Of a DNA stretch of 64,000 nt, positions 9,547 to 17,698 are shown piece by piece. The DNA comes from an uncultured Spirochaetaceae bacterium (GTDB lineage Bacteria > Spirochaetota > Spirochaetia > Sphaerochaetales > Sphaerochaetaceae): the NCBI GenBank assembly GCA_900315435.1, contig OMYY01000009.1:1-64000 (forward strand), written 5' to 3'. A program made the position numbers and the translations under genes. A model generated the notes under the pieces. It had not been told where the DNA came from, ran no database searches, and saw nothing but the letters and a program-made list of their open reading frames with translations. Every line of letters begins with the position of its first letter. Positions within the stretch are counted from its first letter, which is position 1.

Positions 9547-10526
9547 GCCTTTTCCCACCCGTCCCACAAGTGATTCTCACCCACCTCCAGGAGGACAGTT
9601 CCTTCATCGTCATCGGCCACAAGAGTCCGGATGGGGACTGTATCTCCAGCGAGCTGGGGATGGAATTCCTTCTCAAGGCGCTCGGCAAGCAGGTGTTGCT
9701 TGCCAATGCCGGCCCTTTCGAACGGCAAGAGATCCAATCCTTGCGGGGCCGGTTCGCCGACCATATTCCAGAAGCCTATCTGGCAGAAAGGCCGACCGTC
9801 GTGGTCGTGGACTGCTCTACCAGCGACAGGATTGGCAGCTTGTACGAGCAAGTGAAAGACCTTCACGTCATTGTCATCGACCACCACGCCAGCGGAACAC
9901 GCTGGGGACAAGACCTGTATATCGTTCCGGATTCTCCTTCCACCACCCTGCTCGTCCAGCATCTTTTTGAAACACTCCAGGTCGAGATTCCGGAAGAAGC
10001 GGCAAAGCGACTCTTCTTCGGATTCGCTACCGACACCGGCTTCTTCCGCTTCCTGCAGGTCCATCAGGCCGAGGCCCTCGATTCAGTCTCGCGCCTGGTA
10101 GCCAAGGGAGTCTCCCCCAACCAGGTCTACATGCAGATCAACGGGGGAAAGAGTCTCTCCTTCATCAAATACCTTGGAATCCTGATAGACCGGGCGGAAC
10201 CCTACCTTGATGGCAAAGTGATGGTCACGTACACTTGGCTGAAAGACAAGGAAACGTTCCACTGCGACAAACCGAGCGACCTTTTCTATAGCCAGATGCT
10301 CTCCATCGCCGGCGTACAGGCGGTCGCCCTATTCAAAGAGAAGGAAGACGGCACGGTCGAGGCTGGTCTGCGAGCCAGCCATGACAGCACCATCGACGTG
10401 GGACGGATCGCCGCTTCCTTCGGTGGTGGCGGACATGTGCACGCCAGCGGTTTCACGGTGAAGGGCGATCTTTTCACCATCCGTGACAACTTTTTGCGAC
10501 AAGTAGAGTTATTGCTCAAGAACTAA
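9543..10526 (+). CDS. nrnA: DHH-family phosphoesterase, NrnA-like (nanoRNase / pAp phosphatase)
   Basis: 327 aa. DHH motifs are in order: GHKSPDGDC (I), VVVDCS (II), IDHHAS (III) and FATDTGFFR (IV). A DHHA1 domain with [11 protein letters not shown] near the C-terminus follows. The family degrades 2-5-nt RNAs and dephosphorylates pAp, with Mn at the active site. Start is a GTG overlapping the clpX stop by 4 bp, with AAGGAG about 9 nt upstream, so it is the fourth gene of the tig operon. The choice between nanoRNase and pAp phosphatase cannot be made from sequence. Confidence 0.88.
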   Translation: MSLFPPVPQVILTHLQEDSSFIVIGHKSPDGDCISSELGMEFLLKALGKQVLLANAGPFERQEIQSLRGRFADHIPEAYLAERPTVVVVDCSTSDRIGSLYEQVKDLHVIVIDHHASGTRWGQDLYIVPDSPSTTLLVQHLFETLQVEIPEEAAKRLFFGFATDTGFFRFLQVHQAEALDSVSRLVAKGVSPNQVYMQINGGKSLSFIKYLGILIDRAEPYLDGKVMVTYTWLKDKETFHCDKPSDLFYSQMLSIAGVQAVALFKEKEDGTVEAGLRASHDSTIDVGRIAASFGGGGHVHASGFTVKGDLFTIRDNFLRQVELLLKN

Positions 10527-10545
10527 TTGGCATCACCTTTGCAAC

Positions 10546-10573
10546 CCATAGAAAACCTGGAGGTTTTCTATGG
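10546..10573. promoter_or_regulatory. Perfect 13-bp inverted repeat spanning SD and start codon
   Basis: Left arm 10546-10558, spacer GG, right arm 10561-10573. The arms (CCATAGAAAACCT / AGGTTTTCTATGG) are perfectly complementary. GGAGG of the ribosome-binding site (10559-10563) and the ATG at 10570 lie inside it. As RNA it would form a 12-bp stem with a TGGA loop hiding the start codon; as DNA it is a near-palindrome suited to a dimeric repressor. Confidence 0.75.
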
Positions 10574-11514
10574 ATGCACTATCCCTGCTCGTCCTCACGA
10601 GCCAGCAGCACCCTGAGGATGCGGCCTTGCACAAACGGGTCCGACAGAAGACGATGGAACTCTTCTACCATCTGCCCTACAAATATCACCTGATACCAGA
10701 GGATCAATGCGCAGCATTCCTGTTGTACTGCGAGCCTTCGATCGAGCGCTATATCGCCATGTTCCAACCGCGGACAAACTATGGATATTACATCATGTGC
10801 ATCATCCGGAGGCGCATCCCCTCATTCCTGCAAAAGCAGAACGAGGAGGAAGAAAGACGACTCTCCGTCTTGTTTGTCTCCTCGCCACAAATCCCCTACC
10901 AAGGGCAAGATGAGGAACTCCGAGGAGGAGCATTGTATCGCCGGGACGAGCTTCCCGTTGTCTTCCAGACGTTGCTCAGCCAAGGACCGACAACCGCACA
11001 GGGCCACGATCCCGCCATCCAGACCTTGTTGGAATCCCTTCATCATGATACCTGCAGGCGCGGACTGCTTCTCTCCTGCGCCATGGATCCCTCCTACGCG
11101 CTCGAGCATCACACTCCCCTGATAAGCAAGCTCCTAGGATGCGAGGAGACCCTTTTGACCGATTTCCTCGCCTCGCTCGACCAACTGCTTTTCGCCAAGC
11201 GGCAGGACTACAACGCCCATCTTGAACGGATTGGATTCCGTTTCTACCAAATCCATCGCTACCGAAGGGAAATCTGGGAAAACACAAAATCGGAATTCCG
11301 GAAAAAAGTCCAAGCACGGTACCGGTTCAACTTGTCGACTTGGAGAAAAAATCTTGAAGCACTGAAAAAACGCAAGAACATCTGTATCTCCCGCTCCCAA
11401 CTCGGCAAGATTCTCGGCGTGACGACAGGATCGATCCATCACAGCGTCATCACATGGAAGCATGCCATGCGGGACGCTCTGGACGTGCCCACGCCAATGG
11501 ACTATCTTGAGTAA
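10570..11514 (+). CDS. Uncharacterised protein with C-terminal helix-turn-helix-like segment
   Basis: 314 aa; I do not recognise a named family. The N-terminal 90 residues are helical and contain YHLPYKYHLIPEDQCAAFLL and a following YCEPSIERY, reminiscent of spirochaete sigma-like or hypothetical proteins. The C-terminal part is very basic (residues about 225-275). It ends with RSQLGKILGVTTGSIHHSV, which has the spacing of a helix-turn-helix. It is charged, with no signal peptide or membrane helix, so a DNA- or RNA-binding role is plausible but inferred. It sits between nrnA and rdgB; SD GGAGG is 6 nt before the ATG and buried in the inverted repeat at 10546-10573, which suggests autoregulation. 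Confidence 0.7.
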   Translation: MDALSLLVLTSQQHPEDAALHKRVRQKTMELFYHLPYKYHLIPEDQCAAFLLYCEPSIERYIAMFQPRTNYGYYIMCIIRRRIPSFLQKQNEEEERRLSVLFVSSPQIPYQGQDEELRGGALYRRDELPVVFQTLLSQGPTTAQGHDPAIQTLLESLHHDTCRRGLLLSCAMDPSYALEHHTPLISKLLGCEETLLTDFLASLDQLLFAKRQDYNAHLERIGFRFYQIHRYRREIWENTKSEFRKKVQARYRFNLSTWRKNLEALKKRKNICISRSQLGKILGVTTGSIHHSVITWKHAMRDALDVPTPMDYLE

Positions 11515-11517
11515 GAT

Positions 11518-12141
11518 ATGGAAATCATGCTAGCGAGTGGCAATGCCCACAAACGCGCGGAATTCGCGCGAATGCTTCCCTCTTGGGATGTCCTGCTTCC
11601 CAAGGAAAGGGGAATCGAGTTCTCCTGTGAGGAAAATGGCACAACCTTCATCGATAACGCGCTGATCAAGGCAAGAGCCCTCTTTCGTGTCGCACCAAAA
11701 GGCACTTTGATCCTGGCAGACGACTCTGGTCTCTGCGTGGACGCCCTTGACGGCCAGCCAGGAATCCATACGGCACGTTACGGCATGGAGCCTGGAGGAA
11801 AGGAACTTCCTAGCGGGCAACGCAACGCGCTCCTGCTACGGAATATGGAGGCCTACAAGGAGATGAGCCAGAGGTCGGCGCATTTCGTCTGCGCGATTGC
11901 CTTGATTGCCGACCCGTACCGGACCTTTGTCGTCCAAGAAGCGGTTGACGGCCATATCGCATTCACCCCCTATGGGAAAGGCGGTTTCGGCTACGACCCG
12001 ATTTTCATCTGTGACGAAATCGGGCAGAGCATGGCGGCTGCATCCGATGCGTTGAAGGACCAGTACAGCCACCGGGGCCGGGCGCTGAACCATCTCGCAA
12101 GACTGTTGGAGGAAATCCGTGAAAACGCAAAAACGCTCTGA
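11518..12141 (+). CDS. rdgB: Non-canonical purine NTP pyrophosphatase (RdgB/HAM1)
   Basis: 207 aa. Family signatures are present: SGNAHKRAEF at the N-terminus (substrate loop), LADDSGLCVDAL (catalytic acidic residues), YGKGGFGYDPIF and the C-terminal SHRGRAL. It hydrolyses dITP and XTP to monophosphates and keeps deaminated purines out of DNA and RNA. The ATG is 3 bp after the preceding stop and has no clear SD, so translation is probably coupled. Its 3' end overlaps pepF by 23 bp. Confidence 0.94.
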   Translation: MEIMLASGNAHKRAEFARMLPSWDVLLPKERGIEFSCEENGTTFIDNALIKARALFRVAPKGTLILADDSGLCVDALDGQPGIHTARYGMEPGGKELPSGQRNALLLRNMEAYKEMSQRSAHFVCAIALIADPYRTFVVQEAVDGHIAFTPYGKGGFGYDPIFICDEIGQSMAAASDALKDQYSHRGRALNHLARLLEEIRENAKTL

Positions 12142-13897
12142 AATCGAGGAATCGAGCAAGTGGGATCTTTCCAGCCTCTTCGCTACCAGTGAAGAGTGGA
12201 AGGATGCCCTTGAAGCCCTGAAGCAAGCAGGAAGCCAAGCTGCTTCCTTCAAGGGCTCCATCAAGCGAGGGAAGGCATCTTTCCTCAAGTTGCTGAAGTG
12301 GCTCGGCGAGACCAACATCCTTGCCGAACGGGTGGGATGCTGGGCCATGCTGAACTACAGCGCGGACGCCTCCGACCCGAAGAACATCCGGCAATACGGC
12401 ATGGCAAGCCAGGTACTCGCCTCCCTTGGAGCGGCACTTGCCTTCTTCGACCCGGAACTACTCTCTCTGGACGAGGAGACCTACCAGGCATATCTCCATG
12501 ACCCCGACTTCCAGGAATACAAGGTCTATCTGCAGAAAAGCCGTCGCTTCAAAGCACACGTCCTGAGCGAGGGCGAGGAGCGTCTGATGGCATTGCAGAG
12601 CGAGAGCGCCCAGACCTCCGAGCTGACCTTCAGCGACCTGACCAATGTCGACATGGACTTCGGTACAGTCGAGGGAAAGCCATTGACGCAGAGCACCTAC
12701 AGCACCTTCATGCAAAGCACCAACCGAGCCACCCGCAAAGAGGCCTACGACAAACTCTACGGCATCTACGGGGCTCATCAGCATACGTTGGCCCGTCTGT
12801 ATGAAGGTTCGGTCAAGCAGGACATCTTCTCAAGCAAGGTCCGAGGCTACGCGTCAAGCCGCGACGCGGCACTTTTCCCGGACAAAGTGGATGGTTCCGT
12901 CTACGATACGTTGGTGGCCAGCGTCCATGCCGGCTTTGACTCGCTCCACCGTTTCTACGAGGTCAAGCGCAGAGCTCTCGGGCTGGAAAAGCTGGCGCAT
13001 TGGGACGTCTACGTGCCATTGGTCATGCAGAAACCTTTCCACACCACCTACGACGCCGCGGTAGAAACAGTACTCAAGGCAGTGAAACCCCTTGGAGACG
13101 AGTACGTCTCCATACTTGGGGCGGGCTTGACCACCGAGCGGTGGGTCGACAGATACGAAAACACAGGCAAACGGAGCGGAGCCTTCAGCAGTGGTTGCTA
13201 TACCAGCAAGCCATACATCCTGTTGAACTTCACTGGCGACACGCTGAACGACCTCTTCACCATCATCCACGAAGGCGGCCATTCGATGCACAGCTACTAC
13301 AGCAAGAAGCACAACCCCTTCTTCCAGTACGACTACACGATCTTCGAGGCCGAAGTAGCAAGCACCACCAACGAGCAGTTGCTTGCGCGTTACCTGCTCG
13401 ACCATGCCAAGGACAAGGACGAGCGCGCCTCGATCATCGGCAAGCAGCTTGACGACATCGTCGCGACGCTGTTCCGTCAGACCATGTTCGCAGAGTTCGA
13501 GGACCAGGCCCACAAGCTTGCGGAAAGCGGGGAGACTCTCTCGGTCGACGTGATCCGCGCCATCTACCGCAAGTTGCTTGTCGCCTACTTCGGGAATCAG
13601 GTCGAGTTCAGCGAGCTGAGCGACATGGAAGGACTGCGGATCCCCCACTTCTACAATGCCTTCTACGTCTACAAGTACGCAACCGGCATCAGCGCCGCGA
13701 TCGCGCTGAGCCAAAAGATTCTGGAAGGGGGAGAAAAGGAACGGAACGACTACCTCGCATTCCTGCAGAGCGGGGGAAGCCGGTACCCGATGGAATCGCT
13801 CAAGCTGGCGGGCGTGGACATGTCCAAGCCTGACGCGGTCAACGCCGCGGTCACACACTTCGCCACATTGCTCGACGAGTTCGAGAAGCTCGTCTGA
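12119..13897 (+). CDS. pepF: Oligoendopeptidase F, M3 family metallopeptidase
   Basis: 592 aa, the standard PepF length. Zinc motif H384-E-G-G-H388 lies in IIHEGGHSMHSYYS, followed about 25 residues on by FEAEVASTTNE, which supplies the third ligand. It is a cytoplasmic oligopeptide hydrolase. Start is a GTG with GGAGGAAATCC immediately upstream, lying inside the end of rdgB. A perfect hairpin (13920-13950) follows the stop, but that hairpin lies in the 3' coding end of the convergent plsC-like gene. Confidence 0.94.
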   Translation: MKTQKRSEIEESSKWDLSSLFATSEEWKDALEALKQAGSQAASFKGSIKRGKASFLKLLKWLGETNILAERVGCWAMLNYSADASDPKNIRQYGMASQVLASLGAALAFFDPELLSLDEETYQAYLHDPDFQEYKVYLQKSRRFKAHVLSEGEERLMALQSESAQTSELTFSDLTNVDMDFGTVEGKPLTQSTYSTFMQSTNRATRKEAYDKLYGIYGAHQHTLARLYEGSVKQDIFSSKVRGYASSRDAALFPDKVDGSVYDTLVASVHAGFDSLHRFYEVKRRALGLEKLAHWDVYVPLVMQKPFHTTYDAAVETVLKAVKPLGDEYVSILGAGLTTERWVDRYENTGKRSGAFSSGCYTSKPYILLNFTGDTLNDLFTIIHEGGHSMHSYYSKKHNPFFQYDYTIFEAEVASTTNEQLLARYLLDHAKDKDERASIIGKQLDDIVATLFRQTMFAEFEDQAHKLAESGETLSVDVIRAIYRKLLVAYFGNQVEFSELSDMEGLRIPHFYNAFYVYKYATGISAAIALSQKILEGGEKERNDYLAFLQSGGSRYPMESLKLAGVDMSKPDAVNAAVTHFATLLDEFEKLV

Positions 13898-13900
13898 GCA

Positions 13901-15082
13901 TCAGATCGCACCGGTAAGGACTGCACTCGCGTAGCTGAAGCGAGTGCAGTTCTCCTTATGGGCGGGACAGAAGATAAAACATTGCTCCTTCTCGTAGATG
14001 ACAAAATTCCTTCCCGCTGTAAAGGGCAGAAGGAACATGCTGGAAATCGGGAAGGAAAGCTCCACTTCTTTGCCGTCCATCGTTCCCTTGTAGAAGAGGC
14101 CCTGATGGTTCAGACGACAAATCCCCCTTCCTGCCTCGCGCTGGCCCCCGTCATGCTGGTGGGTCGGAAGTCTCAGCGTCACGTCATCGCGCATCTCGAA
14201 GGAGGGATCCTTCGCCGCATCCCTTAGTTTTTCCACGCAGTCGCTGATCCAATCCTGCACCGTCGCGTACCTATCGGACATACGGTAGTTGCCGTCGATG
14301 GTGGCATGCCATCCGCATACGCAGGATACTTCACCGCCATGGGAAGACAGTCCGCCATGGGTTCCACAAGCGGGGCACAGCCATGCGGCGTTCTCCACAT
14401 GTTCCGCGGGATACTTCGTATGCAAATTCAGGTTTTTATTCCTTTTCCGGAATTCTATATCGTCGTAAGCTATGTAATCAACAAGCTCTCGAGCGAGAAC
14501 GTCCTTGTCAATTGTCTTCAGTTGCTCCTTGGTGTAGAGCTGCCGGGTCGTCACTTCGATACGGCCGCCGGCATGCTTCTTTCCCCACTTGGGAAAACAG
14601 AGCGTGGCGCCTTCGACATGAACCCCATAGACAGGGACACCGATGCGTTTGATGAAAAGCGCCGTGTCGTCGGGAAGCGGCTCGTTCTTGCTCAAGGCTC
14701 CGGTATGGGCCTCGGGGAACAGCAGGAGGATGCCATTGTGCTTCAGGCACCGCATCATCGCGATCGCCGAGCTGTTGTCGGCGGTAAAGACCGATTTGGG
14801 GATGCATCCCGCATGCTTCAGCCAATAGGCGTTGAAGGAGTCGGAAAAGAAGTACCGGGCGACGACAGGTGTCAGGTTGGGTTTTCTGAGCACACGCCAG
14901 GCGAACCACCAGTCAAACAGGGAGGCATGGTTGCCGACGACTATCGCCGGACCCTTGATCCGCTTCTCCGCCTTGTGGAGGACAAGCTTTTCGCCCCGCA
15001 GGCATTTCAGAGGCCAGAGTGACGCCACGTACCACCAGAACCTCTTCAAACGGTAATCCTCTCCAAAGCGAATATCGGCCAT
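13901..15082 (-). CDS. PlsC-type 1-acylglycerol-3-phosphate acyltransferase with zinc ribbon
   Basis: 393 aa from the ATG at 15082, chosen because AAGGAG lies about 7 nt upstream; the frame is open further but that part covers the tRNA. Acyltransferase block I is NHASLFDWW with the catalytic H52-x4-D57. Block III is FPEAHTG (122-128). The catalytic fold ends by about residue 215. Residues 236-256 then carry CPAC and CVC cysteine pairs (C236, C239, C254, C256), a zinc-ribbon not usual in PlsC, followed by about 135 residues of unknown fold. It probably acylates lysophosphatidate or a related lipid at the membrane face. It converges on pepF with a 3-bp gap. Confidence 0.85.
   Translation of the reverse strand: MADIRFGEDYRLKRFWWYVASLWPLKCLRGEKLVLHKAEKRIKGPAIVVGNHASLFDWWFAWRVLRKPNLTPVVARYFFSDSFNAYWLKHAGCIPKSVFTADNSSAIAMMRCLKHNGILLLFPEAHTGALSKNEPLPDDTALFIKRIGVPVYGVHVEGATLCFPKWGKKHAGGRIEVTTRQLYTKEQLKTIDKDVLARELVDYIAYDDIEFRKRNKNLNLHTKYPAEHVENAAWLCPACGTHGGLSSHGGEVSCVCGWHATIDGNYRMSDRYATVQDWISDCVEKLRDAAKDPSFEMRDDVTLRLPTHQHDGGQREAGRGICRLNHQGLFYKGTMDGKEVELSFPISSMFLLPFTAGRNFVIYEKEQCFIFCPAHKENCTRFSYASAVLTGAI
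13920..13950 (+). terminator. Hairpin after pepF, embedded in plsC-like coding end
   Basis: ACTGCACTCGC (13920-13930), 9-nt loop, GCGAGTGCAGT (13940-13950): an 11-bp perfect inverted repeat starting 22 nt after the pepF stop. Only a weak pyrimidine tail (TCTCCTT) follows, so termination efficiency is uncertain. Confidence 0.5.
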
Positions 15083-15136
15083 ACACAACTCCTTCGCCGC
15101 CATTGTACCCTTTGGGTCTGCGGGGTTGCAACGAGA

Positions 15137-15166
15137 CGAAAAAGGCTGTCCCCGAAAGGACAGCCT
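15137..15166 (-). terminator. Rho-independent terminator of tRNA-Leu
   Basis: On the minus strand AGGCTGTCC, a 6-nt loop, GGACAGCCT, then TTTTTC. The stem is a perfect 9 bp. It lies 9 nt after the tRNA 3' end and 54 nt upstream of the plsC-like start. Confidence 0.85.
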
Positions 15167-15174
15167 GAAAGTCC

Positions 15175-15257
15175 TGCGGCAGAAAGGACTCGAACCTTCA
15201 CGAAGTTTCCCCCACAAGCACCTCAAGCTTGCACGTCTACCATTCCGCCACTGCCGC
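15175..15257 (-). tRNA. tRNA-Leu (GAG)
   Basis: 83-nt class II tRNA. Acceptor arms GCGGCAG (5') and CTGCCGC plus discriminator A (3') pair fully. The anticodon stem GCAAGC/GCTTGT encloses loop TTGAGGT, so the anticodon is GAG, reading CUC and CUU. A long variable arm and GGTTCGAGTCC T-arm are present. CCA is not encoded (GGAC follows). Confidence 0.95.
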
Positions 15258-15282
15258 ATACACTGCGTTTGTAACGGAATGA

Positions 15283-15312
15283 ACAATACAACAGGTTGCC
15301 TTCCTCCGTCAA
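15283..15312 (-). promoter_or_regulatory. Promoter of tRNA-Leu
   Basis: Minus strand TTGACG (15307-15312), 18-nt spacer, TATTGT (15283-15288), about 26 nt before the mature 5' end. Confidence 0.6.
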
Positions 15313-15437
15313 GGGTTTGGAACAATTCTTCTGGTTCCACTCGGAAGTGTCCATATATCCCAAAACGTTAGTCCTTTTTCGGAGTCATATATCGGATGTG
15401 GACATGGAAACCATCGCAATCCGTTTCGCGAGGGATG

Positions 15438-15466
15438 TTGTCGAACCAGACAAAAAAGCATACCTT
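15438..15466 (+). promoter_or_regulatory. Candidate promoter abutting the RqcH-like start
   Basis: TTGTCG (15438-15443), 17-nt spacer, TACCTT (15461-15466), then 6 nt to the ATG at 15473. No SD is present, so the mRNA may be leaderless. The -10 is a weak match. Confidence 0.4.
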
Positions 15467-15472
15467 TGATAT

Positions 15473-16915
15473 ATGTCGCTCAACCATCGGGAAATTGCCT
15501 TGATTCTTAGCGAGCTGCCTTTGGCAGGCTCGGTGATCCAGCATGTCATCCAGCACGATTTTCACTGTCTGACCTGGGAGATGTACAGCCCGGGGGTTGG
15601 GCGATGGGAGCTTTACACCGAAATCGGCACCGCGCAGAGCCGCATCCATCGGGTGAGCCGCATGGTCGCGGCCGTCCAAGGACAAAAGACAGCGAAGCTG
15701 CAACGCTTCGTCCAGTTCGCCCGCAAACATCTGGAAGGCGCAAGAATCACCAATGTCCATCAAGCGGCTTTTGACCGCATGGTAGACCTTTCGCTTGACA
15801 ACCATGGCACGCAGATGCACCTGATCATCCGTCTGTACAGCGGCCCCCAGGCCAACATCATCGTCACCGACGGCGCCTACACGATCCTGGACTTGCTTTA
15901 CCGCAGGCCCAAGCGGGGCGAGACGAGCGCCAAGAAGCTCGAGCTCCCACCCGAGCGCACAGAAGAAGGAAAGGTTTTCACGGTCAGGCCCCGGCTCGGG
16001 GACGTCAGTTTCAACGAGCAGATCGAGGCCGAATACGGACAAGCGAGCAACAAGGACTCTCTTGCCGGATTGATGGCGAAAGTCTGCCAGAAGCGCGACA
16101 GGGAGCTGATGATGCTCGAGGGCACGGCAAGGAGCCTTACCCGGAAAGCCCAGGCGAACGCGGGATATATGGAGATGAAGCTTGAGGGCGATTTGCTTTC
16201 CAGCTACAAGTACCTGCTCAAACCCCACATGGACCACATCGAGGTGGATGACTACACGACGGGAGGCAAGCGCGTCATCGCCCTGGATCCGAAACTCACC
16301 CCCAGCGAGAACATCGAGGCCTGCTATGCCCGTTACCAGAAGGCGAAGGGAACCTGGCAGGACAGTGTACAGGAGCACGAGAAGATCAAAGCCCAGAAGG
16401 CAGGGCTGGAAACCCATTACCGGGAACTGCTGCTTCCCTGCGACGACGAGCGGGTGATGATCCGCCGCCTGCAGAAGGAACTCAGGGAAGAGACCGCCGA
16501 CAAGAAACCGGAGAGCGCCAGTCCAGGACTGACGTTCCACAGCGGCAAGTTCACCATCCTTGTCGGACGCAACGCGAAGGAGAACGACGCGCTGCTGCGC
16601 CACTGGGTGAAGAGCTACGACTGGTGGATGCACACCCGCGACTGGCCGGGAGGGTATGTCTTCATCAAGGCGTTCAAGGACAAAAGCGTGCCCTTGGAGG
16701 TAATGCTGGACGCGGCCAACCTGGCCGTGACCTACAGCAAAGGAAAGAACCAAGGGGCTGCGGACCTGTACTATACCCAAGTCAAATATCTGCGCAGGGC
16801 CAAGGACGGTCCTCTGGGACTGGTCCTTCCCACCCAAGAAAAGAATTTCTTCGTGAAGGTCGACCAAGACCGGCTTGCGCGCGTCATGCAGACCAAGGAG
16901 GGAAGCGATGACTGA
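15473..16915 (+). CDS. NFACT-family protein, RqcH/fibronectin-binding-protein-A-like
   Basis: 480 aa. The N-terminal NFACT-N domain contains the Asp-Arg pair D101-R102 (FDRMVDLSL), which corresponds to the DR motif needed by B. subtilis RqcH for poly-alanine tailing. The middle is helical and rich in K/E. The NFACT-R (DUF814) domain starts near residue 355 and contains GRNAKENDALLR, WMHTRDWPGGYV and the later TYSKGKNQGAADLYYT. RqcH binds stalled 60S/50S-tRNA complexes and recruits tRNA-Ala. This protein is shorter than B. subtilis RqcH (about 570 aa), so its coiled-coil arm may be reduced. It has no SD. Confidence 0.85.
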   Translation: MSLNHREIALILSELPLAGSVIQHVIQHDFHCLTWEMYSPGVGRWELYTEIGTAQSRIHRVSRMVAAVQGQKTAKLQRFVQFARKHLEGARITNVHQAAFDRMVDLSLDNHGTQMHLIIRLYSGPQANIIVTDGAYTILDLLYRRPKRGETSAKKLELPPERTEEGKVFTVRPRLGDVSFNEQIEAEYGQASNKDSLAGLMAKVCQKRDRELMMLEGTARSLTRKAQANAGYMEMKLEGDLLSSYKYLLKPHMDHIEVDDYTTGGKRVIALDPKLTPSENIEACYARYQKAKGTWQDSVQEHEKIKAQKAGLETHYRELLLPCDDERVMIRRLQKELREETADKKPESASPGLTFHSGKFTILVGRNAKENDALLRHWVKSYDWWMHTRDWPGGYVFIKAFKDKSVPLEVMLDAANLAVTYSKGKNQGAADLYYTQVKYLRRAKDGPLGLVLPTQEKNFFVKVDQDRLARVMQTKEGSDD

Positions 16916-17696
16916 GAAACCCTTCATGCATATCTTCTATCCCGAAAGGATCGAGCCTGCGGAAGCGCAAGCGCGACCACGTCCACTTCCAGCGGCGATT
17001 CTGGTGCCGGATGCCGCCTACGACTGGGTGAAGGAGGAAATCCGAGGCCCCTATGAGCGCATGAGCGCAAGCAATCCGGCATTGGCCATCGTGCTCTCGC
17101 CTCTGCACCAGCATGTCCGCAAGGAGAGCGGCGCCACCTTCGCCTTCATTCCCGAGGACGAGACGTTCGGAAAACTTCCGCTTTATTCGACCGCAACCAT
17201 CCCGGCCTGGATGGGCAAGGACGACGCCTATTTCCATGAGGAACCGGCACCAGAGGAACAGGGCTCGGTCATCGAGGCCTTCTTTCCCCACGCGGCCATT
17301 CTTCCCATACTGGTCAAGCCAGACCTTTCCTCCAAGGATTGCCAGCAACTATCCTCCTTCCTTGACCGCCTGCTCGAGGCGGAACCACGGACGCTGGTGG
17401 TCTCCTGCCTGAACGGAAACGGACTTTCCACCAGTCAGACGGCAAACAAGGATTTCATCACCCTGTGCGGACTGCTTGAGGCGGGAACCCCATTGCTTGG
17501 CGCCTTGCATTCCCGCCAGATTTCATCGCTCGGGACAGGCATTCTCGAGGCAATCGGACGTTGCAGGCGCCTTCCCGGCAACTGGCACCTGACTGGATTC
17601 TCGCTCAGGGACAGCCACTTCACCAAGCTACCCGATTCCCTTCCCGAAGAAGAAGGCAGGTATGTGTGGCACATCTCAGGCTTCAAAGGAAACTGA
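16908..17696 (+). CDS. Divergent Memo-like (AmmeMemoRadiSam system protein B-type) protein
   Basis: 262 aa from the ATG at 16908, chosen for the AAGGAGGGAAG site; it overlaps the RqcH-like gene by 8 bp. The order AILVPDAAY, AIVLSPLHQH, then HEEPAPEEQGSVIEAFFP with ILPILV, then TLVVSCLNGNG follows the Memo scheme (VPHAGY, GPxH, H..EHSLEVQLPF, VaSSDlSH). Several canonical histidines are replaced, however: PHAG is PDAA and SSDLSH is SCLNGN. Memo proteins resemble LigB dioxygenases without the catalytic activity. I infer membership from this motif order. AMMECR1 and radical-SAM partners are not nearby. Confidence 0.6.
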   Translation: MTEKPFMHIFYPERIEPAEAQARPRPLPAAILVPDAAYDWVKEEIRGPYERMSASNPALAIVLSPLHQHVRKESGATFAFIPEDETFGKLPLYSTATIPAWMGKDDAYFHEEPAPEEQGSVIEAFFPHAAILPILVKPDLSSKDCQQLSSFLDRLLEAEPRTLVVSCLNGNGLSTSQTANKDFITLCGLLEAGTPLLGALHSRQISSLGTGILEAIGRCRRLPGNWHLTGFSLRDSHFTKLPDSLPEEEGRYVWHISGFKGN

Positions 17697-17698
17697 AT

